A stretch of 64,000 nt of DNA from Brachionus manjavacas (lineage: Eukaryota > Rotifera > Eurotatoria > Ploima > Brachionidae), in assembly GCA_019054805.1 (NCBI GenBank), contig JAHQIY010000014.1, positions 930,001 through 994,000 on the forward strand, in the 5' to 3' direction. Shown piece by piece: positions 1-10,929 of the stretch. The notes under the pieces were generated by a model. That model was not told the origin of the DNA. It saw only the letters and a list, made by a program, of their open reading frames with translations, and searched no databases. Made by a program: the position numbers and the translations under genes. Positions within the stretch are counted from its first letter, which is position 1. Each line of letters begins with the position of its first letter.

Positions 1-6
1 AATGAA

Positions 7-1263
7 TTAATATAGTTGCTTGGTTGGGAGGACATCTTCATTACTTTCGAATAAAGCATTATCATCGATTGAACTCGTACTCCTTAGAGTTTTTGCTTTT
101 GATTTTGCTATCGTTGAAGAAGTTCTTTTTTTCCTTTGCTTGAGAGGCTTTGTAGTTTGGATGTTTGAGCTCATTTCATTATTTGATTCGTAGTTGCTAG
201 ATAGTTCGCTTTCGAAACCATCAAGACCGGGTGGTCTGACTGGAGTCGGGGGATCATTTAATTGACTAAATATAGGAATATTAGCTGACTGGATAATGTT
301 ATTTTGAGGGAGGGGAATTGCTGGTTCTTGGAATGTAGTGGAATAAGTAGATGATAAAGCAACAGAAGTCTTCGTGCCTGTATCAAGATCAGCCAGGAAA
401 GGACCTATAGTGTTGCTTAATATCTCATCAGGTTGGATCAAGCTGTGTGCCGTTTGGTATTGCTGAATAGTTCCTGAATTAGCATAAGTAAGTGTGTCTT
501 CTTCTACTGTTAACTCAGAAAAATCTATCTTAGATCTTTCCATGCTTCTAATTTTCTCTGCCATTGAGCATTTAATTGCCGGATGGCCTTTTAGCTTGCA
601 TTTTGAGCATTCGAGTGATTTTAGAGGACAAGATTTTATTGTATGGTTTTGATCAAGGCAGAAAAAACAACGTTGAGATTAGCCTGAGATAGTTATGTTA
701 GTTTTCAATCCAAAGACAGTTGTTGGTCCAACTAAATTTTGCACTTGTTCATCAATTTCTAATGGATAAGTGATTTTTACTCTTTTGATGCCATTGGTAA
801 CATTGGTCCAGCCTATTTCTTTTAAATTCTCGTTAGAAATTTCATTTACTAGGAGTTCTTTGAGTTTGAGGTTGTAGATGAATCGTTTGATTGTCTGGTC
901 TGTAATATTAGATGGCAAAAAATGGAATCTAAGGGTAGTAACTTTTTTTGTTTTGTTTGGGTCATCGAATTTAAAGATGCTATTATCGATCATAATTGTT
1001 TTGGTATAGAGACTTGTTGCATCAAAGGAGGGGTTGAACTCAATTATCCAAATTTTATTTGAGGAGAAATTTCCAACAGATGAAATGCAAGATCGCTCTT
1101 GATCAGAAAGGCATGTTGTCAATAAGGTCAGTATTTCACGATGAAATAGGGTTCGATTGAGGCTTTTCAAACTTAATTTGATAGCGTTGTTAAAGTTCCA
1201 TTTTGTAGAACTACCATAGTTAGTCCCCATGGTTTTTTGAATAGCAATATACAGGATATTCAA
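7..1263 (-). mobile_element. LINE ORF1-like (gag-like) remnant with two CCHC zinc knuckles
   Basis: Two long open stretches in one frame run leftwards from a Met at 1263. The first part (to about 679) looks like the RNA-recognition-like core of non-LTR ORF1 proteins: a segment IWIIEFNPSFDATSLY followed by a V..LRFHFLP stretch. Next come two zinc knuckles of the CX2CX4HX4C type (CFFCLDQNHTIKSC and CSKCKLKGHPAIKC, about 580-670). The tail is a polar, Ser-rich region ending near the window edge. The frame is interrupted, so the copy is not intact. The match to LINE ORF1 is by pattern only; another gag-type origin is possible. No reverse transcriptase is visible because the window ends here. Confidence 0.6.
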
Positions 1264-2280
1264 AGCTGAAGATCACGTGATGACGCTTTGATGGGTGTGT
1301 TAATCTTGTATAGATTATTTTAAAGCAAAAGTTTCGATAAGCTTAGCTCAGTTTTTGCTCAGTTTTTCTTTATAATATAATCTTTGTAAATTTAAGTTAT
1401 AAAATTTTTATATTTTTTAGTTATTTATACCAAGCAAAATCTCTTTCAAGTTTAAAACAAATAGTCACTTTTTGTTTTTAAAAGTTTTAAAAAGCTATTA
1501 ATAAAAAATTGAAGTGCTTTGCACAAAATTTGTTTTTATTTTTTAACAAGAACTGTCTTTTTTGATAATTTGTGGTGTTCAATCTGAATTTCTGTTTTTT
1601 AAAGCTACAATTTTTTTAATTTTGAAAATGTCACAAAAACCCGTGTTTTTTTTTAATTTAACTAATCCCCGTTTTATATATAACCATTACTTAAAATTTT
1701 TAAATAAAAGTTTTAAAAAAAATTAAATTTTTTTAATTTTTCGATTAAACATCACCTTGAAGTCCTTAATTTCGTCTCGTTTTTGAAAAAGATTAAGATT
1801 AGTAGAATTAAAATATAATGTTAATTTAAAAATTGACTTTTTAAACTCTTTATTTTAATTTTTAAAGTGTCTTACAATTAGTGCTAGAGGCTTCAAGAAG
1901 GAGACTCCTGAGCCACAAAAGTTGGAATGGCCTTTTTGATATCCGCTACGTCAAATTAGATGTTTAAAAATTAAAACGGTCTAATATTCAAAAATCTTTT
2001 TATCTTTTATAATAAAAAAACAGATAGTTTATCCGAAAAAAATACGAAAGTTTATCTCCTCTGATTAATATGTGCACCAAAATATATTTATTTTTATTCA
2101 ATATTTTTTTTTTAAATATTAAATATGAGAAATTAAAATAGATTTTTTTAAATTAAAAAATTGAGATAATATTTTTTGAGACCTGTACTAAAATAAGCTT
2201 CTAACAATAAAAAATTACTATTCGTATTCGAATCCTTTTTCATAATTAATTTATAATTTAAAAAGTTCTCAAAAAAAAGA
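1264..2280. other. AT-rich intergenic DNA, no gene seen
   Basis: This stretch is dominated by poly-A/T runs and short AT words. Both strands are closed by frequent stops and no conserved peptide was recognised. It separates the ORF1-like block from a LINE fragment on the other strand. Confidence 0.6.
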
Positions 2281-2285
2281 TCGTT

Positions 2286-2730
2286 GGTACAATGGTAGAT
2301 GAATTAAAAAAGCGCTTTTATTCAAGACTTAATATAATAAAATATCTCTCAAAAAGAAAATGGGTTCTAAAACCAAAAACATTAGGTAGACTTTACAAAT
2401 CTTTGCTAGGATCAATCTTGGATTATGCTTTTCCTTGTCAGTGCAGAATTAGTCATTTGGTTCCATTGATCGTCAGATAGATGAAAGAATATAGAGAAGG
2501 TATTTGATCAAGATTTATCGAATATTCAACTCTATTGTGTAATTGCTACCTTACAATTTCTTCTTTTTATCCTGTACTATCAAAAATTCAAACATGTCTA
2601 ACTTCTAGCTTTTTCAAGTGGTATCAAAAAGCTAGAATTGAAGCGATCTATAAAAATATTGTTCTAAAAGACAACCAAGTGGCTTAGAGATGTCTTGAGA
2701 ATATCGACATGCTGATTATTATTAATTTTA
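2286..2730 (+). mobile_element. LINE reverse transcriptase C-terminal fragment
   Basis: The plus-strand frame from 2292 reads SRLNIIKYLSKRKWVLKP, then LYKSLLGSILDYAFPC. This is the post-RT 'thumb' pattern of Jockey/CR1-type non-LTR elements (RLN.LK.LS......K..L..LYKSL..SILDY). Downstream (2480-2720) the same type of sequence continues in broken frames. It is a short, old, 5'-truncated LINE copy with no visible function. Confidence 0.6.
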
Positions 2731-3009
2731 AACGATAATTTCTTTTTGAAAAAGGAATACTGACAGACTAGAAATTGTTTTTTTTGGAAAATTTAAAAAT
2801 TTGAATATTTTAACAATAAAATATGTAAAATAATTTGGTTTAAAAATTTTTTTATGTTTAAATGATTTTAATTTCAGTTATTAGTATGTTTTAAAGTTAA
2901 AATATGATAAAGATTTAAGAACAGATTAGTTCTGTTAAAAATATACTTATTATAATTTATTTATTCAAACAAAAAGCATTTGTAATTCTGCTGATAAAAA
3001 TTAAATAAG

Positions 3010-3105
3010 TATGAGGCGTAGATGATCAGCTCGATGCAGTAACCTCTGTGCAGAATCTGGAGATGGAGATGAGCGTCTCCCTTGTTATCCGCTGTCGTAG
3101 TATGA
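3010..3105 (+). repeat. Dispersed LINE 3'-end repeat (copy 1)
   Basis: Contains the block GATGATCAGCTCGATGCAG followed by a CCTCTGTG word and, about 30 bases on, GGAGATGAGCG-CTCCC. The same ordered blocks recur at 14920-15035 behind a LINE ORF2 C-terminus, so this is read as the 3' UTR of the same LINE family, here without its coding part. Confidence 0.55.
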
Positions 3106-3602
3106 ATTAAGAAGATTAAAAACAATTTGGGTATTGTTAATTTTGCTGATAAAATTTTTTAGTAAGAGATTTTTTAAGCTTGATAATTGCCAAAAACGAA
3201 TTCTATATCAAATACTAAAAAATATTGCATATTTAATTGTAAGAAAAAAAAAAATACTTGAGTTGATGAAGTAAATAAAGGCCAAACAAGTAATAATCAT
3301 TAACATTCTATGCATTATTTGGGAAAAAAGTTAAACAGAGAAATATGATGTTGAAAAAGCAAAAATATTAAGACAGTTTAATATGTAAAATTGATCAAAA
3401 AAGTATTCTAAAGATCAAAGAATTCATTTAAAAATTTTAAAAATTTTGAATTCCTTAAAAAGTGTGAGAAATTTTTTTTCAATATAATCAAGGAAGTATC
3501 GACCTAAAATAAAAACTTGAATAAAAGTTTGAGGAGGCAAATTAAGAATAATAAATCATTTTATTTAAAACTAAAACTATTATTGAAAATTTGAATGAAA
3601 AT

Positions 3603-5333
3603 CTATGAATTGTAAGCTTCATACCATATTTCGCCGGACTCTTTCAGACAGCTTTTAAATGAAAAGATTTAAATTTTTTAAATGTAAAATTAATTATTTT
3701 TCTCAATTTACTTGTAAATATCAAAGGTTGCTTGACTCATGGTCTTACATTGATATTCGATATCGTATTTTTGCACAACTGCTTGACATGTGGTGCTATT
3801 TTGTAAAGGTTGTGTCTTGGCATTGTTGGAAACAAACTTTTGAAAAAATGTAAAATTAGAATTTCAATTTAATAAACTAGAAAAAAAAATACTGATGTTC
3901 GATTTGGAAATTGAGGTGTCCGGATACCCAGTCATTGAAAGCTGATTGCTCAACATTGCATGTGGTTATAAGTTGAGTTCTGAACCAACTTAAATCTTTG
4001 TCATAATCAATTTCCATGGGTAAATGGCTCATTTGAGTTGACCAAATAAACCAATAACTTTGGAAGACTCGAACTAAAAAGGAGAGTTTAATTGCACCGA
4101 GGACACCCAAACTTGGAACGAACATAAAGTACCACCTGAGATAGTAAAGTGAGATCCACAACATATCCTTTAAAAAAAATTTGAAATAAACAAAAGAGAA
4201 AAAAATAATTTTTTAAAATTCAATTTTAGCTTGAAAATCTAATATTTTTGGTTTAAAACATAAATTACCATTATTTTCATATATCGAATCATGTAGTAAT
4301 ACATCTCAATTACTGATAAGATAGGGACCAAAACTGGTGGTAGAGTGAAGAAAAAGTAAAATTGCTGTAAATTATAAGGTAACCAGCCTTTTTTCTTTTT
4401 GCCAATTTCTTCTGGCAATTTTTTTCCAAGTAAGTAAAAATAACTCATTCTTATATCTGGATCTTTCTTAATAGCATTCGGCTTAGCATGATGTTTAAAA
4501 TGTCTATTGTTCCAACGATCAGCAGAGAATCCCATGATAGCACAAATGACAACTCTGTGAGCAAAATGGTTCACTTTTGTAGATTGAAAAACAGACAAAT
4601 GCCCCAAATCGTGCTGCAACCATCCGGCTTGAGCTTGAGTTGTGACCAAACAAGCTACTGCAATGAAATAAGTCAACCAGTTATCATAGCCACTTTTGTA
4701 GATAAGATAGGTCCCAATCAAATCAAGAACAATCAACTGCAAAAAATGAAGCGAATAAAACCAAGGACTTGGTTTGAACAGATTCATGCCCTCGGCAAGC
4801 TTTCTCAACTGCTGAAAATCTTTGTGCAATTCATCCTTTTTTAAGTAAAAACATCTTTAAAATAAGAATCTTTTAACAAATTATTTTTTTTTTAGATAAA
4901 CTTTTTTTTTTATTTAATATAAAATTAATAGGGATAAAAAAATAAAATTACTTTTCTTTCTTCGTTCTGATTAACCTCTGATTCAGGAACTACTTTTCCG
5001 ATTTTCAAAGTTTTAAGATATTTTTCAACTTTATTCATATCTTTGTGAAATGATGTAAATGCATCCTTTAAGTTTGACATAAAATGTTTTAGCTTTAAAA
5101 CAGATAAATGATTGATTGATAAAATTTACTGTAGCATCTTGTCCAACATTGTTCATTAGAATAACTTTACCACCAGGATGCTTATTGCTGAAATTGGACA
5201 CATCGTAGACATGATTATCAATGACGATCCATTTATTTTGTCTTATTTCATTCCATTTAAAAGTCCTTAGCTCTTCATTTTCTACATTTTCCGCCTCGTT
5301 GGGAACAAGGTTAGCGCCTTTACCCATCTCCAA
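3603..5333 (-). CDS. FADS: Front-end fatty acid desaturase, copy A (frameshifted near the C-terminus)
   Basis: Cytochrome b5-fused acyl desaturase of the FADS family; such ER enzymes insert double bases between an existing double bond and the carboxyl end of polyunsaturated acyl-CoAs. Exons on the minus strand: 5333-5130, 5065-4952, 4835-4269, 4167-3893, 3836-3712, 3651-3603, with the same intron positions as copy B. HPGG haem motif, HDLGH, HFKHH and (across an intron) QIEHH boxes are all present. A T run at 3768-3772 has five T where copy B has six. This shifts the frame after residue 409 and gives 419 aa in place of 444, removing the conserved ending found in copy B. Copy A also has R where copy B and the family have W just before the second box (ADRWN versus ADWWN). 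It may be a young pseudogene, a variant, or a homopolymer assembly error. Confidence 0.8.
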
Positions 5334-6756
5334 TTGTAATAAAGGTTATCTAAATTTCTGCTTAAATAATATATATTTTTTATTTTTAAATTAAAAAAAA
5401 TGTCTGATATTTATAGGTCTTTTTTTTACATAATACAAATTTTTCACGCTCGGTTAGTCATGCTATTTTATTAATTAAATTGATTTTATTATTTTCAGAT
5501 TGTTTACGAAATCAATGAAAAGTTTTTGTAAGCGATTGTCTTTTATAATTCAAGACACAATCGGATTGATAATTTTCTGTGATTATATTTATTTAAAAAT
5601 TAACTATTTTTACTTTCTAATAAAAAATATTTGTTTGAAATCTTCCAGGCTTTTTGAAATGAATACTAGTCCTTTCTTTAAACATAGTTTTAAATTAATG
5701 ATTTAATACAAATTAACTTTATTTAGAATAAGAATTATTTAAAAATTTTTTACCTGATCATCTTTATCAAAAATATGCTGAATTTTTGTTTTTTAATGTT
5801 TTAATTGAACATTCTGTTGCAAAAAAATAAAAATTACATAATAGTTCAATTAAGAAGAATGAAAAATTATTAAAATTTAATTTTAAAAATATGAATAAAA
5901 AATAATTAAAGATTTAAAAACTTTTTGTTCAAAAAGTGATTGTTAAAAATTCTGAGCCAAAATAAATAGCCAAATATCATTTGGTTTCTCATTATTTGTT
6001 TTGCAAGAGTAATTATTCAATTGTAGATAAAACAAAATATTTCGATGAAGTTTGAAATTCTTTTCAAACACAAAAATTCATTTTGAAGTTCTATTGATTG
6101 AGATTTAATTATTTTCCTAAAAGCTTAGCTTAAATATAATTTTTTGAAAATTTTTTAGACTTTTAAATATTAATTATTTTTCAAATTTTGAATATTCTTT
6201 TTTTTTAAGATTAAAATTTGTGAGAATAACAATATTTCAGCAAAGAAACATTATTGCTAAATTTTCTACAATGAAAAAATGCTAATAAAATTTTTAATGC
6301 TCAATTTCATATCTAATCAGAACTACAGGTAATATTCATTTCTTAATTGGAAAAATGTAGCTTTCAAATGTTGAAAATTAATTATATCCACATTTAAGAT
6401 TCATAAAATATATTTTTTAATTTTATATTTTCAAGTTTTGATATATTTATTCAATAAAAAATTTTGTTATAAAATTTAACTTAATAAAATTATTAATTAA
6501 ATAATTTGTCAATCATTTATAGTATTTTTTGATAAAATATAAAAATTTGGATTTAACTTTTTTATCAAAAAGAACAAATGCATGAATTCAATTTGAATTC
6601 TGAAGAAATAAAATAAGATTTTCCTAATTTAATTTCAACTGAATATGGAAAATTTAATTTTTGACTAAAAAATTTAAATAAAACAGAGGGATTAAATTTT
6701 TTTCTAATCAATTTCATCTCCCGTATGCCTATTAATAATTCTCAATACATTTTGTC
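5334..6756. other. AT-rich spacer upstream of desaturase copy A
   Basis: No conserved coding sequence was recognised here. The 68-codon open stretch at 5500-5706 is low complexity and was not accepted as a gene. The segment presumably holds the copy A promoter, but no specific element could be called. Confidence 0.5.
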
Positions 6757-6899
6757 TTGATGATCAATGAAAATTCATTTATTTTGTCTTATTTTATTCC
6801 ATTTAAAAGTCCATAGCTCTTCATTTTCTACATTTTCTACCTCGTCAGGAACAAGATTAGCGCCTTTAATCATATTTAAACGGTCAAGTTAGGAATCAT
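6757..6899 (-). pseudogene. Relic first exon of a third desaturase copy
   Basis: On the minus strand this block is a diverged version of the desaturase first exon: it reads KGANLVPDEVENVENEEL, then TFKWNKIRQNK, then a stop in place of the W that follows in copies A and B. The homology includes the sequence just upstream of the start (a GGTCAAGTTAGGAAT word at about 6881-6895), which is shared with copy B but not with copy A. No HPGG motif or later exon was found nearby, so only the exon 1 region survives. It shows that the tandem array once had at least three members. Confidence 0.85.
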
Positions 6900-7320
6900 A
6901 AATTTTTTCAATTTTTCAAATTGAAAAGATTTCATTACATTTTGAAAATATATTTGAGAAAATAAATGTGTTTTCTTTAATTAAACAACACTTTTTGTGT
7001 AACTACTATTTTTAGAAACTTTTTTACTAATAAAAAATTTAATTTAACTCTATTCTCCGAAGATCCCTTTTTTCCCTACAACTTTAAAGAGCCAATTCAT
7101 ATAAAAATTGGACAATATTATTTTTATACAAAGGATACATGAAGTTCTTAAGGTTAATATGCCGTTTAGAATTATGAATAAGTTGGAAAATTTAACACAA
7201 ATACTAAACAAGTTATCATTTTATAATCAAAAATAGAATTTATTTTTAAATAATCTATATTCTAATCTATATACTATTAATAAAAAAAAATTGAAAAAAA
7301 ATATTATTTATATTCAGATG

Positions 7321-8984
7321 CTACATATTGTAGGCTTCATACCATATTTCGCCGGACTCTTTCAGACAGCTTTTAAATGAAAAAATTTAAATTTCTTAAA
7401 TGTAAAATTAATTTTTTTCCTCAATTTACTTGTAAATATCAAAGGTTGCTTGACTCATGGTCTTACATTGATATTCGATATCGTATTTTTTGCACAACTG
7501 CTTGACATGTGGTGCTATTTTGTAAAGGTTGTGTCTTGGCATTGTTGGAAACAAACTTTTGAAAAAATGTAAAATTAGAATTTCAATTTAATAAACTAGA
7601 AAAAAAAATACTGATGTTCGATTTGGAAATTGAGGTGTCCGGATACCCAGTCATTGAAAGCTGATTGCTCAACATTGCATGTGGTTATAAGCTGAGTTCT
7701 GAACCAACTTAAATCTTTGTCATAATCAATTTCCATGGGTAAATGGCTCATTTGAGTTGACCAAATAAACCAATAACTTTGGAAAAATCTAACCAGAAAC
7801 AACAATTTTATCATACCGAAAATACCAAGGATTGGGACAAACATTGCACACCATCGAATAGAAAAAATTCCAATCCACATCATCTCCTTTAATTTAAAAT
7901 TCAAATCATTAATTCACAGAAACTAAAATTTACATAGAATCTTTTTCTTGAGATCAAATAGATGGCAGTCTCCGCAGCTGATAAAATTGGAATAAGAGAA
8001 GGCGGCAAAGTGAAGAAAAAGTAAAATTGCTGTAAATTATAAGGTAACCAGCCTTTTTTCTTTTTGCCAATTTCTTTTGGCATAATTTTTCCAACCAAAT
8101 AAAAATAACTGAACCTTATATCTGGATCTTTCTTAATAGCATTCGGCTTAGCATGGTGCTTGAAATGTCTGCTATTCCACCAGTCTGCGGAAAATCCCAT
8201 TATTGCTCCAATTATTACTCTGTGAGCAAAATGGTTCACTTTTGTAGATTGAAAAACAGACAAATGTCCCAAATCGTGCTGCAACCATCCGGCTTGGGCT
8301 TGAGTTGTGACCAAACAAGCTACTGCAATGAAATAAGTCAGCCAATTATCATAGCCACTGTTGTAGATAAGATAGGTCCCAATCAAATCAAGAACAATCA
8401 ACTGCAAAAAATGAAGCGAATAAAACCAAGGACTTGGTTTGAACAGATTCATGCCCTCGGCAAGCTTTCTCAACTGCTGAAAATCTTTGTGCAATTCATC
8501 CTTTTTTAAGGGAAAACATCGTTAAAATAAGAAATTTTTAACAAATTATTTTTTTTTAAATAAATTTTTCTTTTTATTTAATATAAAATTAATAGGGATA
8601 AAAAAATAAAATTACTTTTCTTTCTTCGTTCTGATTAACCTCTGATTCAGGAACTACTTTTCCGATTTTCAAAGTTTTAAGATATTTTTCAACTTTATTC
8701 ATATCTTTGTGAAATGATGTAAATGCATCCTTATGCAAAAATTCTATTAGTAAAAAGAATAAAGATATACTTTTTTTTACCGTGGCATCTTGTCCAACAT
8801 TATTGTTCATTAGGGTTTCACCTCCGGGATGCCTTTTACTAAATTTTGATACATCATAAACTTGATTATCAATGACGATCCATTTATTTTGTCTTATTTC
8901 ATTCCATTTAAAAGTCCTTAGCTCTTCATTTTCTACATTTTCCGCCTCGTTGGGAACAAGGTTAGCGCCTTTACCCATATTCAA
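7321..8984 (-). CDS. FADS: Front-end fatty acid desaturase, copy B (intact)
   Basis: Six exons on the minus strand: 8984-8781, 8729-8616, 8500-7934, 7886-7612, 7555-7430, 7369-7321. They total 1335 nt, giving 444 aa, the same length as vertebrate FADS2. Domains in order: cytochrome b5 with HPGG at residues 52-55 and FH at 74-75; membrane desaturase with HDLGH (181-185), HFKHH (218-222) and QIEHH (383-387). The Gln that opens the third box marks front-end desaturases. The third box is split by an intron whose removal gives QIEHHLFPTMPRHN. Hydrophobic spans near 130-172 and 298-330 fit ER membrane segments. The expected product is a delta-5, delta-6 or similar desaturase for long-chain PUFA synthesis; regioselectivity cannot be read from sequence. 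The gene lies in tandem with frameshifted copy A. Confidence 0.95.
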
Positions 8985-9540
8985 ATGGTCAAGTTAGGAA
9001 TTATTATATTTTGTTTCTAAATTAACAAAATTTTTTTTAAAGCATAAAATTCTAAGAAAATATAAAATAAATATGTATTTCTTTCTCAATCTTCTATCGA
9101 ACCACCTTCTTTTTAAATTGAAAAAATTGAAAAAAATATTTCACATATTTTCGCAACAAGTCTCTTTACCCAAAGGCAATTTATTCATGCTTGAAAAACG
9201 ATCCTTTCTAATTTAAGTGTTTATAATTTTCATTTAGCGTTCTTGCTTAATTAATGTATGGCACCATGTTTTGCAAATATTCTAAAACGATAATTTAAAT
9301 GCTTTACCAACAAATTAAGCTTCAGCTTTTCATGATAATATTCGGTTATTTTTGGGAAAAATTTTCAATAAAAAATCAAGATCTTTATGATCATATGATA
9401 TTTTTATTATATTTTGATAAATTGTTTATTTTAATTTAGAAAATTTTTAAATAACTAATCATGAAATTTATCAGATTTCTTAAAAAATGCTAAAAATTTT
9501 GAGTACTGAATAACAATGATTATATTAAGCTCAGAGTTAT
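8985..9540. other. AT-rich spacer, desaturase copy B upstream side
   Basis: No gene recognised. The first ~17 bases upstream of the copy B start are shared with the relic exon at 6757-6899, so they are part of the duplicated unit. The rest is AT-rich without clear repeats. Confidence 0.5.
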
Positions 9541-9590
9541 TTTTAAGTCACAAGTCTTAAGTCAAGTCAAGTCAAGTCATAACTTTGACT
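9541..9590 (+). repeat. Short AAGTC tandem repeat
   Basis: AAGTCACAAGTCT is followed by several AAGTCA/AAGTC units. A second block beginning AAGTCACAAGTCTCAAGTC lies at about 62424-62456 in the same orientation. Such AAGTC clusters are typical of subterminal regions of hAT-like elements, but no ends or target duplication were found here. Confidence 0.5.
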
Positions 9591-9599
9591 TAGCTTGTG

Positions 9600-10045
9600 C
9601 ACCCTATTTTAAGTTCCTAGGGATTTGGATTCCGAGGTTCTTTAATGACTAGGTGTATACTCATTTCTGTGCCGTCTGGATTTTTCATTGTATAAGTAAT
9701 TGGTGGTTTTCTGGCTTAGGTGTTTTTTTTTAATTTTCGAACTACACATTTTTACATTTTAGAAATTAAATAACATTTAAGGAATTGGTTTGTTTTTCGA
9801 TGACTTAATTTATTAATAATGATTAAGACCAGTTATTTTTCAGTTCTATAACAATAATTAAACCAATCGCTCACCTTTTTGCTTTTTGTTTTTCTCCAAT
9901 TTGTTCTAGTCAGGCGGAGCTCTTTAGCAAATACTCATTGAGTTTTTGTGTTTGGTCAGTAATGATTTTTTAATGGTAGCTGCCAAGTTACTTTTAGACT
10001 GAGATTCTATCTGTTTGTCTGACGATTTTGGAGGCGCCCATGGCG
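9600..10045 (-). other. Possible decayed two-exon gene or transposon ORF fragment
   Basis: On the minus strand an open, Lys/Ser-rich stretch (about 10040-9930, APPKSSDKQIESQSK) is followed by a strong donor (AAG|GTGAGC at about 9873). About 180 bases later comes an acceptor-like site and then KPPITYTMKNPDGTEMS-IHLVIKEP (about 9710-9620). The second peptide looks coding, but the first stretch has stops and no family was recognised. It could be a host pseudogene or a transposon ORF start. Confidence 0.25.
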
Positions 10046-10199
10046 ATCATGAATTTTAATGGTTCACCACAGAAGATTGCGGACCTGATAAAGCTCTTAA
10101 ATTCGAGTATTACATAATTCAGGTCTAGAGTGATTTTGGCAAAGTTGCGTTCTCTGTCCAACCCTATTCCAGATTTAATTTAACTATGTAAAGAAGAAA

Positions 10200-10620
10200 A
10201 AAAATGGAAGGTAGATGAGTATACAATTGGGACTAACAGCAAGGCTTGAAGACCTATACTTTGTAGGTGAAAAAAGTCTAAACACCTTCCAAGCCTAAAA
10301 GAGAGTCTTCGGAGATATTTTCAAATGCTGAACTTTTTACAAAAAGAACTGATTCCGAATAAATGAGTCAATGAATCAAGATTAAAAGACTGCAGTGGCT
10401 TGAACATGTACTCAGAATGAAAAGAACACGTATACCATACAGAGCACTTAAATGGACAACTAAAGGACGACGGACAACCAGCAATAACTTGGGGGCCATT
10501 ATTCTCGAAAGAGATTACCCAAATGGGTATAGAATGGGCAGAAGCAAAGGATCGACATGAGCGTAAATCAAAATTAATGGCTCTATGCTCCACAAAAAGC
10601 GAATGAGGAAAAAATTAATA
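10200..10620 (+). mobile_element. LINE 3'-end fragment, internally deleted
   Basis: The start (LTARLEDL-like) matches the segment before the FADD box of the LINE at 16.0-17.2 kb. It then jumps to the C-terminal part: RLQWLEHVLRMKR, a GRRTTSN stretch and RSKGST, ending with GGCTCTATGCTCCACAA. This C-terminal pattern (RLxWLGHVLRM...GRPKTTW...W..A......W..L..ALC) belongs to non-LTR retrotransposons. The region between is deleted relative to the 16 kb copy. The minus-strand open frame over this part is a shadow. Confidence 0.75.
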
Positions 10621-10929
10621 TTTTAAAGTATTTTAAAGCTAGAGTGTTAAAGTCTGGATCAAACCTTTACAAGAAAGAAAACTTTGTTCGTTCTGGTCGA
10701 GGAACCTTTACCTCACAAATCTCTGGACTTAAGGCTGCGGAACCTGCTTTTTTTGAAACCGTTTTGTGGAAGCGGTTCTATTAAGGAACTATATTCGATT
10801 TTGTAACAGATGAATACAAAGACGATTTTTGAAAGAAAAACTTTTTTTACTTTATTGATTTTCAATTTTTTCAATTAAAAGATTATTAAAATTTTTTTTT
10901 TAATATTCTGCTATTTAATGGCTTAAATT

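Noticed and set aside
4488-8509. 118-codon plus-strand frames at 4488-4844 and 8153-8509
   Set aside because: They are antisense shadows of desaturase exon 3; conserved only because the exons are duplicated.
10321-10593. 90-codon minus-strand frame
   Set aside because: Antisense to the LINE C-terminal coding sequence on the plus strand.
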